Virus record (IMG/VR): IMGVR_UViG_3300009285_003899
Coordinates: 1 to 43,601 of that record
Source: a virus
Length of the DNA stretch: 43,601 nucleotides
Direction: 5' to 3' (one strand)
In this document: positions 15,707 to 23,647 of the stretch, one piece after another
How the letters are laid out: each line of letters begins with the position of its first letter
Numbering within the stretch: position 1 is the stretch's first letter
Notes under the pieces: model-generated
Told to the model about the DNA's origin: nothing
Seen by the model: only the letters and a program-made list of their open reading frames with translations
Databases searched by the model: none
Made by a program: the position numbers and the translations under genes

Positions 15707-17127
15707 GGATTGACATCCCATTCTGTGGACAGGCGTACAAGGAGCAGTCCACCTTCATATCCCCTGCTGAGTGCATCAATCTTTATCTCCATCCTTACCC
15801 CGAATTGGGGGAGAATCGCATGGCTTTGCTGGGAACCCCTGGCCTGCGGTTATTTGCGAATTTGGGTGGTGTAGGGGAGTCCCGCGCCATGATCTCCTTT
15901 GGCGGTTTTCTTTACACCGTCATTGGGAATAAGTTCTACAAAGTGTGGCCCAATGGAGCATATACGCATGTAGGTACGCTGCAGACCTCCTCCGGCAGAG
16001 TGGGGATCGACACTAATGGGCTGGATATAATAATGGTGGACGGTCCTCATGGGTATGTGTACGACTTGACCACAGGGGCATTCACCCAGATAGTGGATGC
16101 CGACTTCCCCGGTGGAGATGTAGTGGTGCAGGTGGATGGGTATTACCTCGTCAACAACCCAGGGACGGGACAAGTGTACCGATCCGACTACAATAACGGG
16201 TTGTCTTGGGAGGGTCTTGCCTTCAGTACTGCTGGGGGGGACCCGGACCCCGTAGTGGGTCTCGTCGTGGACCATCGGGATGTGTACGTCATAGGGGAAA
16301 AGACCACGGAAATATGGTACAACACGGGGACGGGTACATTCAACTTTGACAGGATTGACGGAGCTTTCACGGAGCAGGGGGGAAGTGCCTCCCATGCTCA
16401 ATGTAAGGCGAATAACGCAGTATACTCCCTGGGCAGGGATGCATTAGGGGTAGGGCAAGTCTTCCAGTACTCCGGTCGTCAACCCAAGGTGGTCTCCACC
16501 TTCCCTGTGGACTATGCCATCTCCAAGTACACTCTCAGTGACGCCTTCATGTGGCCATACCAGCAACTTGGGCACACTTTTGTGGCTCTCACTTTTCCTA
16601 CCTCCAATATTACTTGGGTATACGACTCCACCATGGGGTTGTGGCATCAGCGATCCTCTCTGTATACCGGAGTTGCCGGTCGTTGGAGAGCATACGCCCA
16701 TGCCGTCTTCAATGGACAGCATATAGTGGGGGATGCTACCAGCGGCAAACTGTACATCCTCGACCCCGAAGTGTACGATGAGGACGGCACCGAACTGGTG
16801 GCTACCCGTACCACTTCCGTACTTCGGAAGAAGCAGGACCGCATCACGGTGGACGAAGTGCAGGTCGTGACGGAGCCGGGGGTCGGGCTGATTACGGGAG
16901 ACGCGGAGGATGTAGACCCGAAAGGAATGCTGAGTTGGTCCAAAGACGGAGGCCGTACGTGGTCTGCGGAAGTGGACATACCCCTGGGGAAAATAGGGGA
17001 GACGGAGAATGTAGCATCCGTGACGCAATTGGGCCAAGGACGTAATTGGGCCTTTCGCCTGAGAATATCGGCAGCCGTGAAGCGGACGATATTGGGGGCT
17101 GTAGCGGAGGTGGAGCAGGATGACTAA
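15703..17127 (+). CDS. tail accessory / DNA stabilisation protein, P22 gp10-like
   Basis: This 474-residue protein is almost the same length as P22 gp10 (472). Its N-terminus (FCGQAYKEQSTFISPAECI, then NLYLHPYPE, then ALLGTPGLRLFANLG) has the signature of the phage stabilisation family. The remainder is beta-propeller-like with repeated G-Y-x-V and W-type strands (GFLYTVIGNKFYKVW, VVGLVVDHRDVYVIGE). gp10 binds gp4 under the portal, plugs the channel with the needle protein and carries the tailspikes. ATG 15703 is chosen because it overlaps the upstream stop and yields the conserved N-terminus. Confidence 0.85.
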   Translation: MRIDIPFCGQAYKEQSTFISPAECINLYLHPYPELGENRMALLGTPGLRLFANLGGVGESRAMISFGGFLYTVIGNKFYKVWPNGAYTHVGTLQTSSGRVGIDTNGLDIIMVDGPHGYVYDLTTGAFTQIVDADFPGGDVVVQVDGYYLVNNPGTGQVYRSDYNNGLSWEGLAFSTAGGDPDPVVGLVVDHRDVYVIGEKTTEIWYNTGTGTFNFDRIDGAFTEQGGSASHAQCKANNAVYSLGRDALGVGQVFQYSGRQPKVVSTFPVDYAISKYTLSDAFMWPYQQLGHTFVALTFPTSNITWVYDSTMGLWHQRSSLYTGVAGRWRAYAHAVFNGQHIVGDATSGKLYILDPEVYDEDGTELVATRTTSVLRKKQDRITVDEVQVVTEPGVGLITGDAEDVDPKGMLSWSKDGGRTWSAEVDIPLGKIGETENVASVTQLGQGRNWAFRLRISAAVKRTILGAVAEVEQDD

Positions 17128-17647
17128 GCTATTCATACCCCCCCTACCCCGGTCACCTATGTATATAGATGGAGTGATGAACCGCGAGTGGCAGGACTTC
17201 TTCCGGGAATTGTGGAATCGTGTGGGGGGATTTAATTCCATAAGTCTTTCCGATGTGGTAGAGTCAATCCTGAGTGGGTTGTATGAGACGAGAGTCTCCA
17301 CTCCTACTATACCCCCGGACGTTATCCCTACGGGGAAATCATATGACCGGGTACTCGACGAACTGAAGATGCTCTTTGAAGCAAGGCCATCTATCTCCGT
17401 TGTGAAGGTGCAGGACTCCTCCTTCTCCCAACCTGCTACATCAAAGTGGTCGGAGGATACTCTCCAGTTTGTCCAGCCCTCTCCCCGCACTATATTGTTA
17501 AATAGTTTGCTGGAGGATGTGATATTCGATGACAGTGCCAATGGGTTAGTTTTGAAGGATACCCAAGCTCCTCCCCACTACTGGAGGGTGACTATTGACA
17601 ATACAGGTACGCTTGTTATAACGGACTTAGGAACGGTAAAACCATAA
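17120..17647 (+). CDS. hypothetical tail protein, possible needle or adaptor
   Basis: This 175-residue protein overlaps the gp10-like gene by 8 nt. The N-terminal REWQDFFRELWNRVGG stretch is a common opening in small phage tail proteins. The rest has a Pro-rich linker and beta-strands (PPHYWRVTIDNTGTLVITDLG). P22 places its needle (gp26) after gp10, but no long coiled coil is visible here, so that role is only a possibility by position. Confidence 0.55.
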   Translation: MTKLFIPPLPRSPMYIDGVMNREWQDFFRELWNRVGGFNSISLSDVVESILSGLYETRVSTPTIPPDVIPTGKSYDRVLDELKMLFEARPSISVVKVQDSSFSQPATSKWSEDTLQFVQPSPRTILLNSLLEDVIFDDSANGLVLKDTQAPPHYWRVTIDNTGTLVITDLGTVKP

Positions 17648-17657
17648 GGAGATTAAG

Positions 17658-17993
17658 ATGCAAACATTAAGGAATGCATACATAGGGCAACCGGGGATAG
17701 CGGACACTACGGTGTACACTTGTCCCGCAAACACTGTCGCGAGGGTACTGAAGTGCACGGCCACAAACGACACTACCACGGCAGTGACGCTATCCACTCA
17801 TAAAGTGCCGAGTGGGGATGCAGTAGGGGATGACGTCCTCATCATGAACGCCAAAGCCCTGGGTAGCAAGGAGACCTACGAATGTCCTGAAGTAGTGGGG
17901 CAGGTGCTCGACGCGGGGGATCTCCTCAGCATGATCGCGAGTGTGGCAGCACAGATCACGGTAAGCATCGACGTAGTGGAGATAGTGCAGTGA
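17658..17993 (+). CDS. small beta-rich hypothetical structural protein
   Basis: This 111-residue protein has alternating Val/Thr/Ala strands (VYTCPANTVARVLKCTATND, later VGQVLDAGDLLSMIASVAAQITVSIDVVEI). Its composition fits a jelly-roll or beta-sandwich virion protein. AAGGAG precedes ATG 17658. The stop overlaps the GTG start of the acetyltransferase gene. Confidence 0.6.
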   Translation: MQTLRNAYIGQPGIADTTVYTCPANTVARVLKCTATNDTTTAVTLSTHKVPSGDAVGDDVLIMNAKALGSKETYECPEVVGQVLDAGDLLSMIASVAAQITVSIDVVEIVQ

Positions 17994-18448
17994 AAGTAGG
18001 GGTAAGAAGGGCTACTTTGAAGGATATACCAGTTTTGTCTTCAATGTGGATGAAACTGACAATGGAGGAGCACCCCGATGCTGATCCAGATGTCTCCATA
18101 ATGGGAAAAGCCATGTGTGGAATGATGGCATCAGACAATTACCACATATACATAGCTGAAGTGGAGGATGAGCCGGTTGGGTTCAACAGCGGTCTAATCT
18201 GTACTGATCCCGTGTCTCGCCTGAGATATGTTGAGGGTCAGTTCTTCTATGTAAATCCTGAATACAGGGGTAAGGGACCAGGGAAGGAGTTACACCGCAA
18301 CAGCTTGGAAGTATGCAGAGATCAGGGGGCAGCATTTATACGTAGACGTATAACGAGGGACCACCTGCAGATGATGCTGGACAAGGGGCATATACTCAGG
18401 GAGTTTATATTAGATGAATTAATAGAGGAGAATGAAAATGAGCGGTAG
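17990..18448 (+). CDS. GNAT family N-acetyltransferase
   Basis: This 152-residue protein has the GNAT order: an N-terminal strand and helix (VRRATLKDIPVLSSMWMKL), a central strand (YHIYIAEVEDEPVGFNSGLI), and VEGQFFYVNPEYRGKGPGKELHRNSLEVCRDQG, where R-G-K-G-P-G-K matches the acetyl-CoA pyrophosphate-binding motif R/Q-x-x-G-x-G/A. The C-terminus is charged. Acceptor is unknown: host protein, tRNA, nucleotide and virion component are all possible. Starts at GTG 17990 overlapping the previous stop. An enzyme inside the tail gene block is unusual in a P22-like order. Confidence 0.75.
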   Translation: MKVGVRRATLKDIPVLSSMWMKLTMEEHPDADPDVSIMGKAMCGMMASDNYHIYIAEVEDEPVGFNSGLICTDPVSRLRYVEGQFFYVNPEYRGKGPGKELHRNSLEVCRDQGAAFIRRRITRDHLQMMLDKGHILREFILDELIEENENER

Positions 18449-19241
18449 TCCATTTGGTATACTGGAATTTTTTGGTGCAAAGGAACAGTCCGCATCCGCA
18501 GAGAAGTCCACAAGGATGCAAGTGGATTCGCAGAATTCGGCCAACGCCATACTCATGGAGTACCTCCGGGAAACGAGAGCGGATATTGCGGATGCAGTGG
18601 AGAAAGGGGTCATCGATCTTGAGACGGGGTATAACCTTGCCATCAAGGAGATGGGAGGAGCGGGAGATGCCATAGGGAACTATGCAGCCCTCATGATGGA
18701 CCCCAACGCCGTGATGAAGCGTCCTGGGGTACAGTTCCAATACAAGCAGGGATTGGATGCACTCCAAGCTGCATTCAGCAAAACTTCCGGTGGTGGACTT
18801 ACTGGGAAGAGTATGAAGGCGGCGATGGAGTACGGGCAAAACTTCGCGTCCATGGCTCTTGACGCGGAGTTGGCACGGTACGGACCTCTCATTACAGCAC
18901 AGACCAACCGTGCCAACTTAATGACGGGGAAGGGAACTGCCCTGGCCAACCTGAGGGTGGGGGGAGCCGCTGGCATCGCGGGGGCTACAGGCGGCATGAC
19001 GCAAGCCGTAGCGGGGGGAGTGGCAAATCTGGGTAATATAGGGGCGGCAGGGCAGGTAAACCAGGCCAATATCCTCACCAATTTTCTCAACTCCATGAAT
19101 CAGAAGGGGGCGGATGTAGGGGGATACATGCAGTACAACAACTTATTCCGCAGTAACCAACCTAACTCCACCCCCGCTCCCACTTATGGGGGCACCGAAA
19201 GTTATAATGCCTACTACGACTTTGCCAATGCAGGAATGTAA
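18432..19241 (+). CDS. DNA ejection protein, P22 gp7-like
   Basis: This 269-residue protein overlaps the acetyltransferase end by 17 nt. It has an amphipathic N-terminus, a helical segment (LIMEYLRETRADIADAV-type), then PGVQFQYKQGLDALQAAFSKTSGG, a stretch typical of the gp7 group of internal ejection proteins, and a Gly/Ala-rich hydrophobic C-terminal half (ANLRVGGAAGIAGATGG). Such proteins leave the virion with the DNA and help form a channel across the envelope. ATG 18438 is an alternative start two codons later. Confidence 0.72.
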   Translation: MKMSGSPFGILEFFGAKEQSASAEKSTRMQVDSQNSANAILMEYLRETRADIADAVEKGVIDLETGYNLAIKEMGGAGDAIGNYAALMMDPNAVMKRPGVQFQYKQGLDALQAAFSKTSGGGLTGKSMKAAMEYGQNFASMALDAELARYGPLITAQTNRANLMTGKGTALANLRVGGAAGIAGATGGMTQAVAGGVANLGNIGAAGQVNQANILTNFLNSMNQKGADVGGYMQYNNLFRSNQPNSTPAPTYGGTESYNAYYDFANAGM

Positions 19242-19250
19242 GGAGGGGAC

Positions 19251-20528
19251 ATGCCTACACCAATACCCGAACTTCAGATGATGAAACCCGCAACCAGCAA
19301 CTTTGCGGAAAAAATGTTACAGTTGATGCAATACCAGCGAGGGACTCAAACCTCACAGAATGAATACGCCGTGAAGATGGCCGGGATTGAAGACAAACGC
19401 AAAGCGGATACGAGGAGGCAGTCCATAGACGCAAATGACTTTGCCCTCAACCTCCTGAGCGGCATCAACAGTGAGGAGGACCTCACCATAGCCAAGCGCC
19501 AATTCTCAGCCCGATATCCGGAGAGGGCTATGGACGTGGACCGCATACTTCCATACTACAATCCCCGGTCAGTAGAACTCATCCGCAATTCGCTCCGGAC
19601 TGAGACTATGCGGCTGAAACAGGAGGAGTTGACCTGGAACCAGTCCAATGAACTCAAGGGGTTTGCCCCCGGAACTGCCGTCTTCAAGGGTGGGGAGGAG
19701 GTAGGGATAGTCCCCAAGGATGTGAAGGAGGACTACGAACTGTTCACTTCCCCTGAGGGAGACCAAGCGTATGTGAAGAAAGGGGATGCAGTCCCCAAGG
19801 GGTACGTCAAGACGGAGAAGGACCTCAAGGAGGACTTCGAGGTCTTCGAGGGTCCGGAGGGTGAGCAGGTGTACGTGAAGAAGGGAGGAGCGATACCCAA
19901 GGGCTTCAAGAAGGTACAGACCAAGGGGACCGCCGTCACGGTCAATACGGGGGATCTGGCCAAGACGACCAAGAGCAAACTGGAAGATGACATAGTAGAG
20001 GCAACGAGGAATATACAGTCCTTCAAGGCCACTCGCGCCTCATTCAAGCCGGAGTATCTCACCTTATTTGGTAAGGCTGGGAACTTCATGGCGGAATCCG
20101 CAGACAAAGCGGGGGTATCCACCGCAGACCAGAAGAAGCTCATATCGGAGCGGTCAACTTGGTTCCGACAAGCGAAGGCGGACTTTATCGCATACCGCAA
20201 GTGGGCCACGGGTGTAGCAGGTGGGGAGAAGGAGATGGCTGAGATTGCAACCAGCTTCCCTGATCCTGTGAAGAACTCCCCGACCCAATACATTGCCAAC
20301 CTCAAGTCCATAGACGAAACTACGAAGAGGGTGTTGTCATTGAATGCGGAGTTCCTCCGGTCCGGCATTGACCTCTCCCAGCCTATAGAGTCCATCCTCA
20401 AGCAAGCGCGAGGGTTGGGGGTTGCCACTCCTCCGGCCAGTGGAGGTGGAGGCGGTGGCAAGGGGAGTGGGGGTGGTAGTGTAACCATAATCCAGTATGA
20501 CGCAGAGGGGAAGAGGGTATCCAAATGA
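19251..20528 (+). CDS. DNA ejection protein, P22 gp20-like position
   Basis: This 425-residue protein is highly charged and helical with no membrane segment. Residues about 160-222 hold two tandem copies of a unit of the form ED-Y/F-E-x-F-x-x-PEG-x-Q-x-YVKKG-x-A-V/I-PKG, probably a duplicated beta-hairpin. A Gly-rich tail (about residues 396-411, GGGGGGKGSGGG) precedes the last strand. It starts 9 nt after the gp7-like gene with AGGAGGGG upstream, and overlaps the next start. It is assigned as an ejection protein from position between the gp7-like gene and the large internal protein. Confidence 0.62.
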   Translation: MPTPIPELQMMKPATSNFAEKMLQLMQYQRGTQTSQNEYAVKMAGIEDKRKADTRRQSIDANDFALNLLSGINSEEDLTIAKRQFSARYPERAMDVDRILPYYNPRSVELIRNSLRTETMRLKQEELTWNQSNELKGFAPGTAVFKGGEEVGIVPKDVKEDYELFTSPEGDQAYVKKGDAVPKGYVKTEKDLKEDFEVFEGPEGEQVYVKKGGAIPKGFKKVQTKGTAVTVNTGDLAKTTKSKLEDDIVEATRNIQSFKATRASFKPEYLTLFGKAGNFMAESADKAGVSTADQKKLISERSTWFRQAKADFIAYRKWATGVAGGEKEMAEIATSFPDPVKNSPTQYIANLKSIDETTKRVLSLNAEFLRSGIDLSQPIESILKQARGLGVATPPASGGGGGGKGSGGGSVTIIQYDAEGKRVSK

Positions 20529-23500
20529 CAGTACAAGCAAAACTTGCAGATGGGACGATATTGGAGTTCCCCGATGGAACCCCTGATGAAGTGGTGGACC
20601 GTGCAGCGGCGGAAGCCTCCAGCAGGTACACACCGGACCCGGACTCTCCCGGACTCCTTATGGATAAGACTACGGGGGAAAAGGGAATCGGCACTATAAC
20701 GAAGCAGACCTTAGGGAAGACCCTCAAGGAGGCTGTGGTCAATGAAGGTCCGGCAGTGGCAGGGGGCATCGCAACGGGGTTGGCAGCGGCAGCTACCGGA
20801 GGAGTGAGCATCCCCGCAATGGCAGGGTATGTAGCCCTCGGCGCTGGAGGTGGGGAGGCCATAAAGCAATTGGGGCAGCGAATGTCCGGGAGCCTGGGTG
20901 CACCGGCTACGTCCCTCGAAGCGGCGAAGAGGATAGGGGCTGCTGGTGCTGAGGAGGGGGCCTGGGAGTTGGTAGGGGGCCTCGCTATGAAAGGTCTGCA
21001 GCGCTTCCTCAAGCCGTTCCGCTCCACTATGGTCGAGGGTGCGCAGGAGGTAGTGGACTCACTCAAGGGGAAGATTAAACCCGTAGTCCTTATGCCCTCG
21101 GAGCAAACCGAGTCGCGGGTACTGGACGTGCTCAACAACATAGCGGAAGCATCCCTCATCGGGGGGAATAAGATTGCAGAGTTCCGCACCTCGCGGGCGA
21201 AGGCATTCGAGGATCTGGCGGACAACATGATCGACCAATTTGGGGCACGGACGGACCCTACGGACTTAGGCAATCTTTTTGTCACTGCAGTGGAGCGCAA
21301 GAAGGCAATGCATGGACGAGTGGCATCCATACTGTATAATAATGTGGAGGAATCCATAGAGCGGTCAGGAGCGTCCACCGTCAGCTCAAATATTATCAGG
21401 AGGAACCTGGATTACACTTACAAAGCTACTCCGGAAGACTTACTTAGTACTGGATCTACAGAATGGGTAAGGGCATCTGATAAATCACCTATCGAAGCTG
21501 TAGGTACGGTAACTTACGATAATACAACGGGTAAATTTATTTCAGGGTCTACTGCCAGAGGTGCAGGTGGAGAGGAGTTGTTACCAATTGACAAATCCAA
21601 CAGGATAACCCCTCGCAATATAGTCTTCCATGGTAGACAGAAGAAAATGTTAAACTCTCAGTCCAGGACGACAGAAGGAGTAGGGGTTCACTTCTCCGAT
21701 GATCCTTCCGTGTCGCTGCAGGCTGCTACTGAGGGGGTTAGGGATGAGGATGTAACCGACGGCTTCCTACATGCCATTGACATAAGCAGGAAAAAATTTG
21801 TAGAATTGGGAGAAGAATTTAATGATAAACCGGAGTGGACTTTAGGTGCTATAAAAAGGAAACTCAGGGATCAGACCAGTATACCCAAGGAAGAAATTAG
21901 GGGATTGCGTAATGAGAGTGATCTGTTTGAATTCTTAAATAAGAAGGGGTATGACGGTATAAAATACCTGGATACCACTACCCATGGGGGAAACAATGCC
22001 TATTCGTATATAATAAACAAGGAGAAACTAGATTTCAACAAGATGGACGTATTTAGTGTGCCTGAGAAAGACGCAAATGTTAACAACTTTAACATGGACA
22101 GTTTCCTTAAGTCCATACTTCATAAGAGGGAGGGGGTATTCATCCCCACTCTTTCCTTGAAGGAGTTCGCCATTCATCCCCGCAAGTTAGCCTCCGAGTT
22201 GGGCGGCATCGAGGCGAAGAATGCGGGGGATGATCTCATGGCGGCAGTAATGGACCTCCCCGATGAAATTGACTTCCATACTGCACGGGAGTTACGGTCG
22301 AGGCTCATAAGCAGAGTGGATGAATTCGCCGTGATCAACAAAAAGGCTCCGGCTATAGGGAAAGCAAAGAAGCTTATAGGGCTGCTGGATTCGGCTATCG
22401 AGGATGGACTAAAGAAACTGGACGTGCCCGTGGCCGCTCCAGTGGCGGGGGGCAAGGCCGGGATTGAGCCTGCAAACGTCAACATCATCAAGAGGGAACT
22501 GGCTAAGTTCGATCCCAAGTTGAGTGAGGGCTGGGACGGAAGTCTGTGGAGGGCAGGGAAGGTGAATAAAGACGCCACTTTCTTCGCTCTATCCAAAGCG
22601 GATGCGGAACTGTACGAGGGGATAAACGTAGGGGAGAAAGTGGGGCAAGTAACCCCTAATGGACTTGGAAAAGTGAAAGTGCTGAATACCAGCAATACGA
22701 AGGAGTTGATGCGTCTGACGGGGAAATCGAAGAGGGAAATAGCGGATGCCGGGGACGACATGTTCCTGATAGTGGAGGAGGCACTCCCGAAGCTGAAGAA
22801 AGAGGGGTATGACTCCGTGGTGATCTCCTTCTCCGATGAACTAAGCAAGGAGGGGTCGGAAGTGCAGGTGGAAGTGGCAATCCTCAACAAAAACCTACTC
22901 AAGGGGGGCAAGGCCGCTGCCAGTGGGGGTGGGGGCGCAGCGGGGGGAGTGGAGGAAGCAAGTCGTCAGTTGGGTCCCTACGACGCATGGCGAGTGGCCA
23001 ACCGCTTCTACAAGGAGGGCCAGGAGAAGTTCAATAACGTCACCCTCCGCCGACTCATTAAGCTCGCGGACGACACTGGCACTGGAGCGGAGACCATAGC
23101 TCCATCCATCTTCAAGCCTGGACGCGTCAGTACCGTGCGGAAGGTGAAGTCCGTCCTCCCCCCTGAGGACTGGCGCAAGATGCAGTCCTTCTTCATGGAG
23201 CATATCCTCAGCAAGTCCACCGACACTGACGGGCAGATCATTGGTAAACGCATCGTGAATAACATCAGCGGCAAGCCTGGGTCATTCGGCCTCCCCCTGA
23301 TGCGGGAGGCATTCACTCCGGAGCAAGTGAACCGGCTGCAGGTCTTCGGTCGTGCAGTGCAGTTGTCCCAGGAGAGGGGTTCGGAAGGTGCGGGGAAAAT
23401 GGTAATCCAATTGACCCAAATGGGAGCCTTGGGTGCCATCCTCACAGGCAACCTGGAGTTACCCGCTGCCACTGTCATTTTCGGGCCAGCCCTCCTCAGC

Positions 23501-23647
23501 AGAATGCTGCTCCACCCACAGACCGCAAAACTGCTCACCCAAGGCGTAACGCTCCCTGCCAAGTCGAGGGAAGCGGCAGGATTAATGGCGCGGCTGGTTG
23601 CCGCATCACACCGTATATCAAAGGAGACTGACGATGAAGTTAAGTAA
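20525..23647 (+). CDS. large ejection protein with two ADP-ribosyltransferase-like domains
   Basis: This 1040-residue protein takes the place of P22 gp16. The N-terminus (FPDGTPDEVVDRAAAEAS) is a typical phage internal-protein opening, followed by a Gly/Ala-rich hydrophobic stretch (about residues 76-120). Residues about 360-510 look like an ADP-ribosyltransferase fold: NIVFHGR, GVGVHFSDDPSVSLQAA, then GYDGIKYLDTTTHGGNNAYSYIIN, the pattern of polyvalent-protein ART domains. A second candidate at about 670-795 shows LWRAG, TFFALSKADAELYEG and KKEGYDSVVISF. Both are bounded by flexible linkers (PVAGGKAG; AAASGGGGAAGG). The first lies in an A+T-rich stretch (21410-22110), suggesting insertion. 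The C-terminus (about 800-1040) is helical and hydrophobic. ART activity would act in the host cytoplasm soon after injection; this is inference. Confidence 0.7.
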   Translation: MTVQAKLADGTILEFPDGTPDEVVDRAAAEASSRYTPDPDSPGLLMDKTTGEKGIGTITKQTLGKTLKEAVVNEGPAVAGGIATGLAAAATGGVSIPAMAGYVALGAGGGEAIKQLGQRMSGSLGAPATSLEAAKRIGAAGAEEGAWELVGGLAMKGLQRFLKPFRSTMVEGAQEVVDSLKGKIKPVVLMPSEQTESRVLDVLNNIAEASLIGGNKIAEFRTSRAKAFEDLADNMIDQFGARTDPTDLGNLFVTAVERKKAMHGRVASILYNNVEESIERSGASTVSSNIIRRNLDYTYKATPEDLLSTGSTEWVRASDKSPIEAVGTVTYDNTTGKFISGSTARGAGGEELLPIDKSNRITPRNIVFHGRQKKMLNSQSRTTEGVGVHFSDDPSVSLQAATEGVRDEDVTDGFLHAIDISRKKFVELGEEFNDKPEWTLGAIKRKLRDQTSIPKEEIRGLRNESDLFEFLNKKGYDGIKYLDTTTHGGNNAYSYIINKEKLDFNKMDVFSVPEKDANVNNFNMDSFLKSILHKREGVFIPTLSLKEFAIHPRKLASELGGIEAKNAGDDLMAAVMDLPDEIDFHTARELRSRLISRVDEFAVINKKAPAIGKAKKLIGLLDSAIEDGLKKLDVPVAAPVAGGKAGIEPANVNIIKRELAKFDPKLSEGWDGSLWRAGKVNKDATFFALSKADAELYEGINVGEKVGQVTPNGLGKVKVLNTSNTKELMRLTGKSKREIADAGDDMFLIVEEALPKLKKEGYDSVVISFSDELSKEGSEVQVEVAILNKNLLKGGKAAASGGGGAAGGVEEASRQLGPYDAWRVANRFYKEGQEKFNNVTLRRLIKLADDTGTGAETIAPSIFKPGRVSTVRKVKSVLPPEDWRKMQSFFMEHILSKSTDTDGQIIGKRIVNNISGKPGSFGLPLMREAFTPEQVNRLQVFGRAVQLSQERGSEGAGKMVIQLTQMGALGAILTGNLELPAATVIFGPALLSRMLLHPQTAKLLTQGVTLPAKSREAAGLMARLVAASHRISKETDDEVK

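Noticed and set aside
20398-21378. 326-residue antisense frame opposite the ejection-protein genes
   Set aside because: Ser/Pro/Ala-rich shadow sequence caused by codon bias of the true + strand gene.
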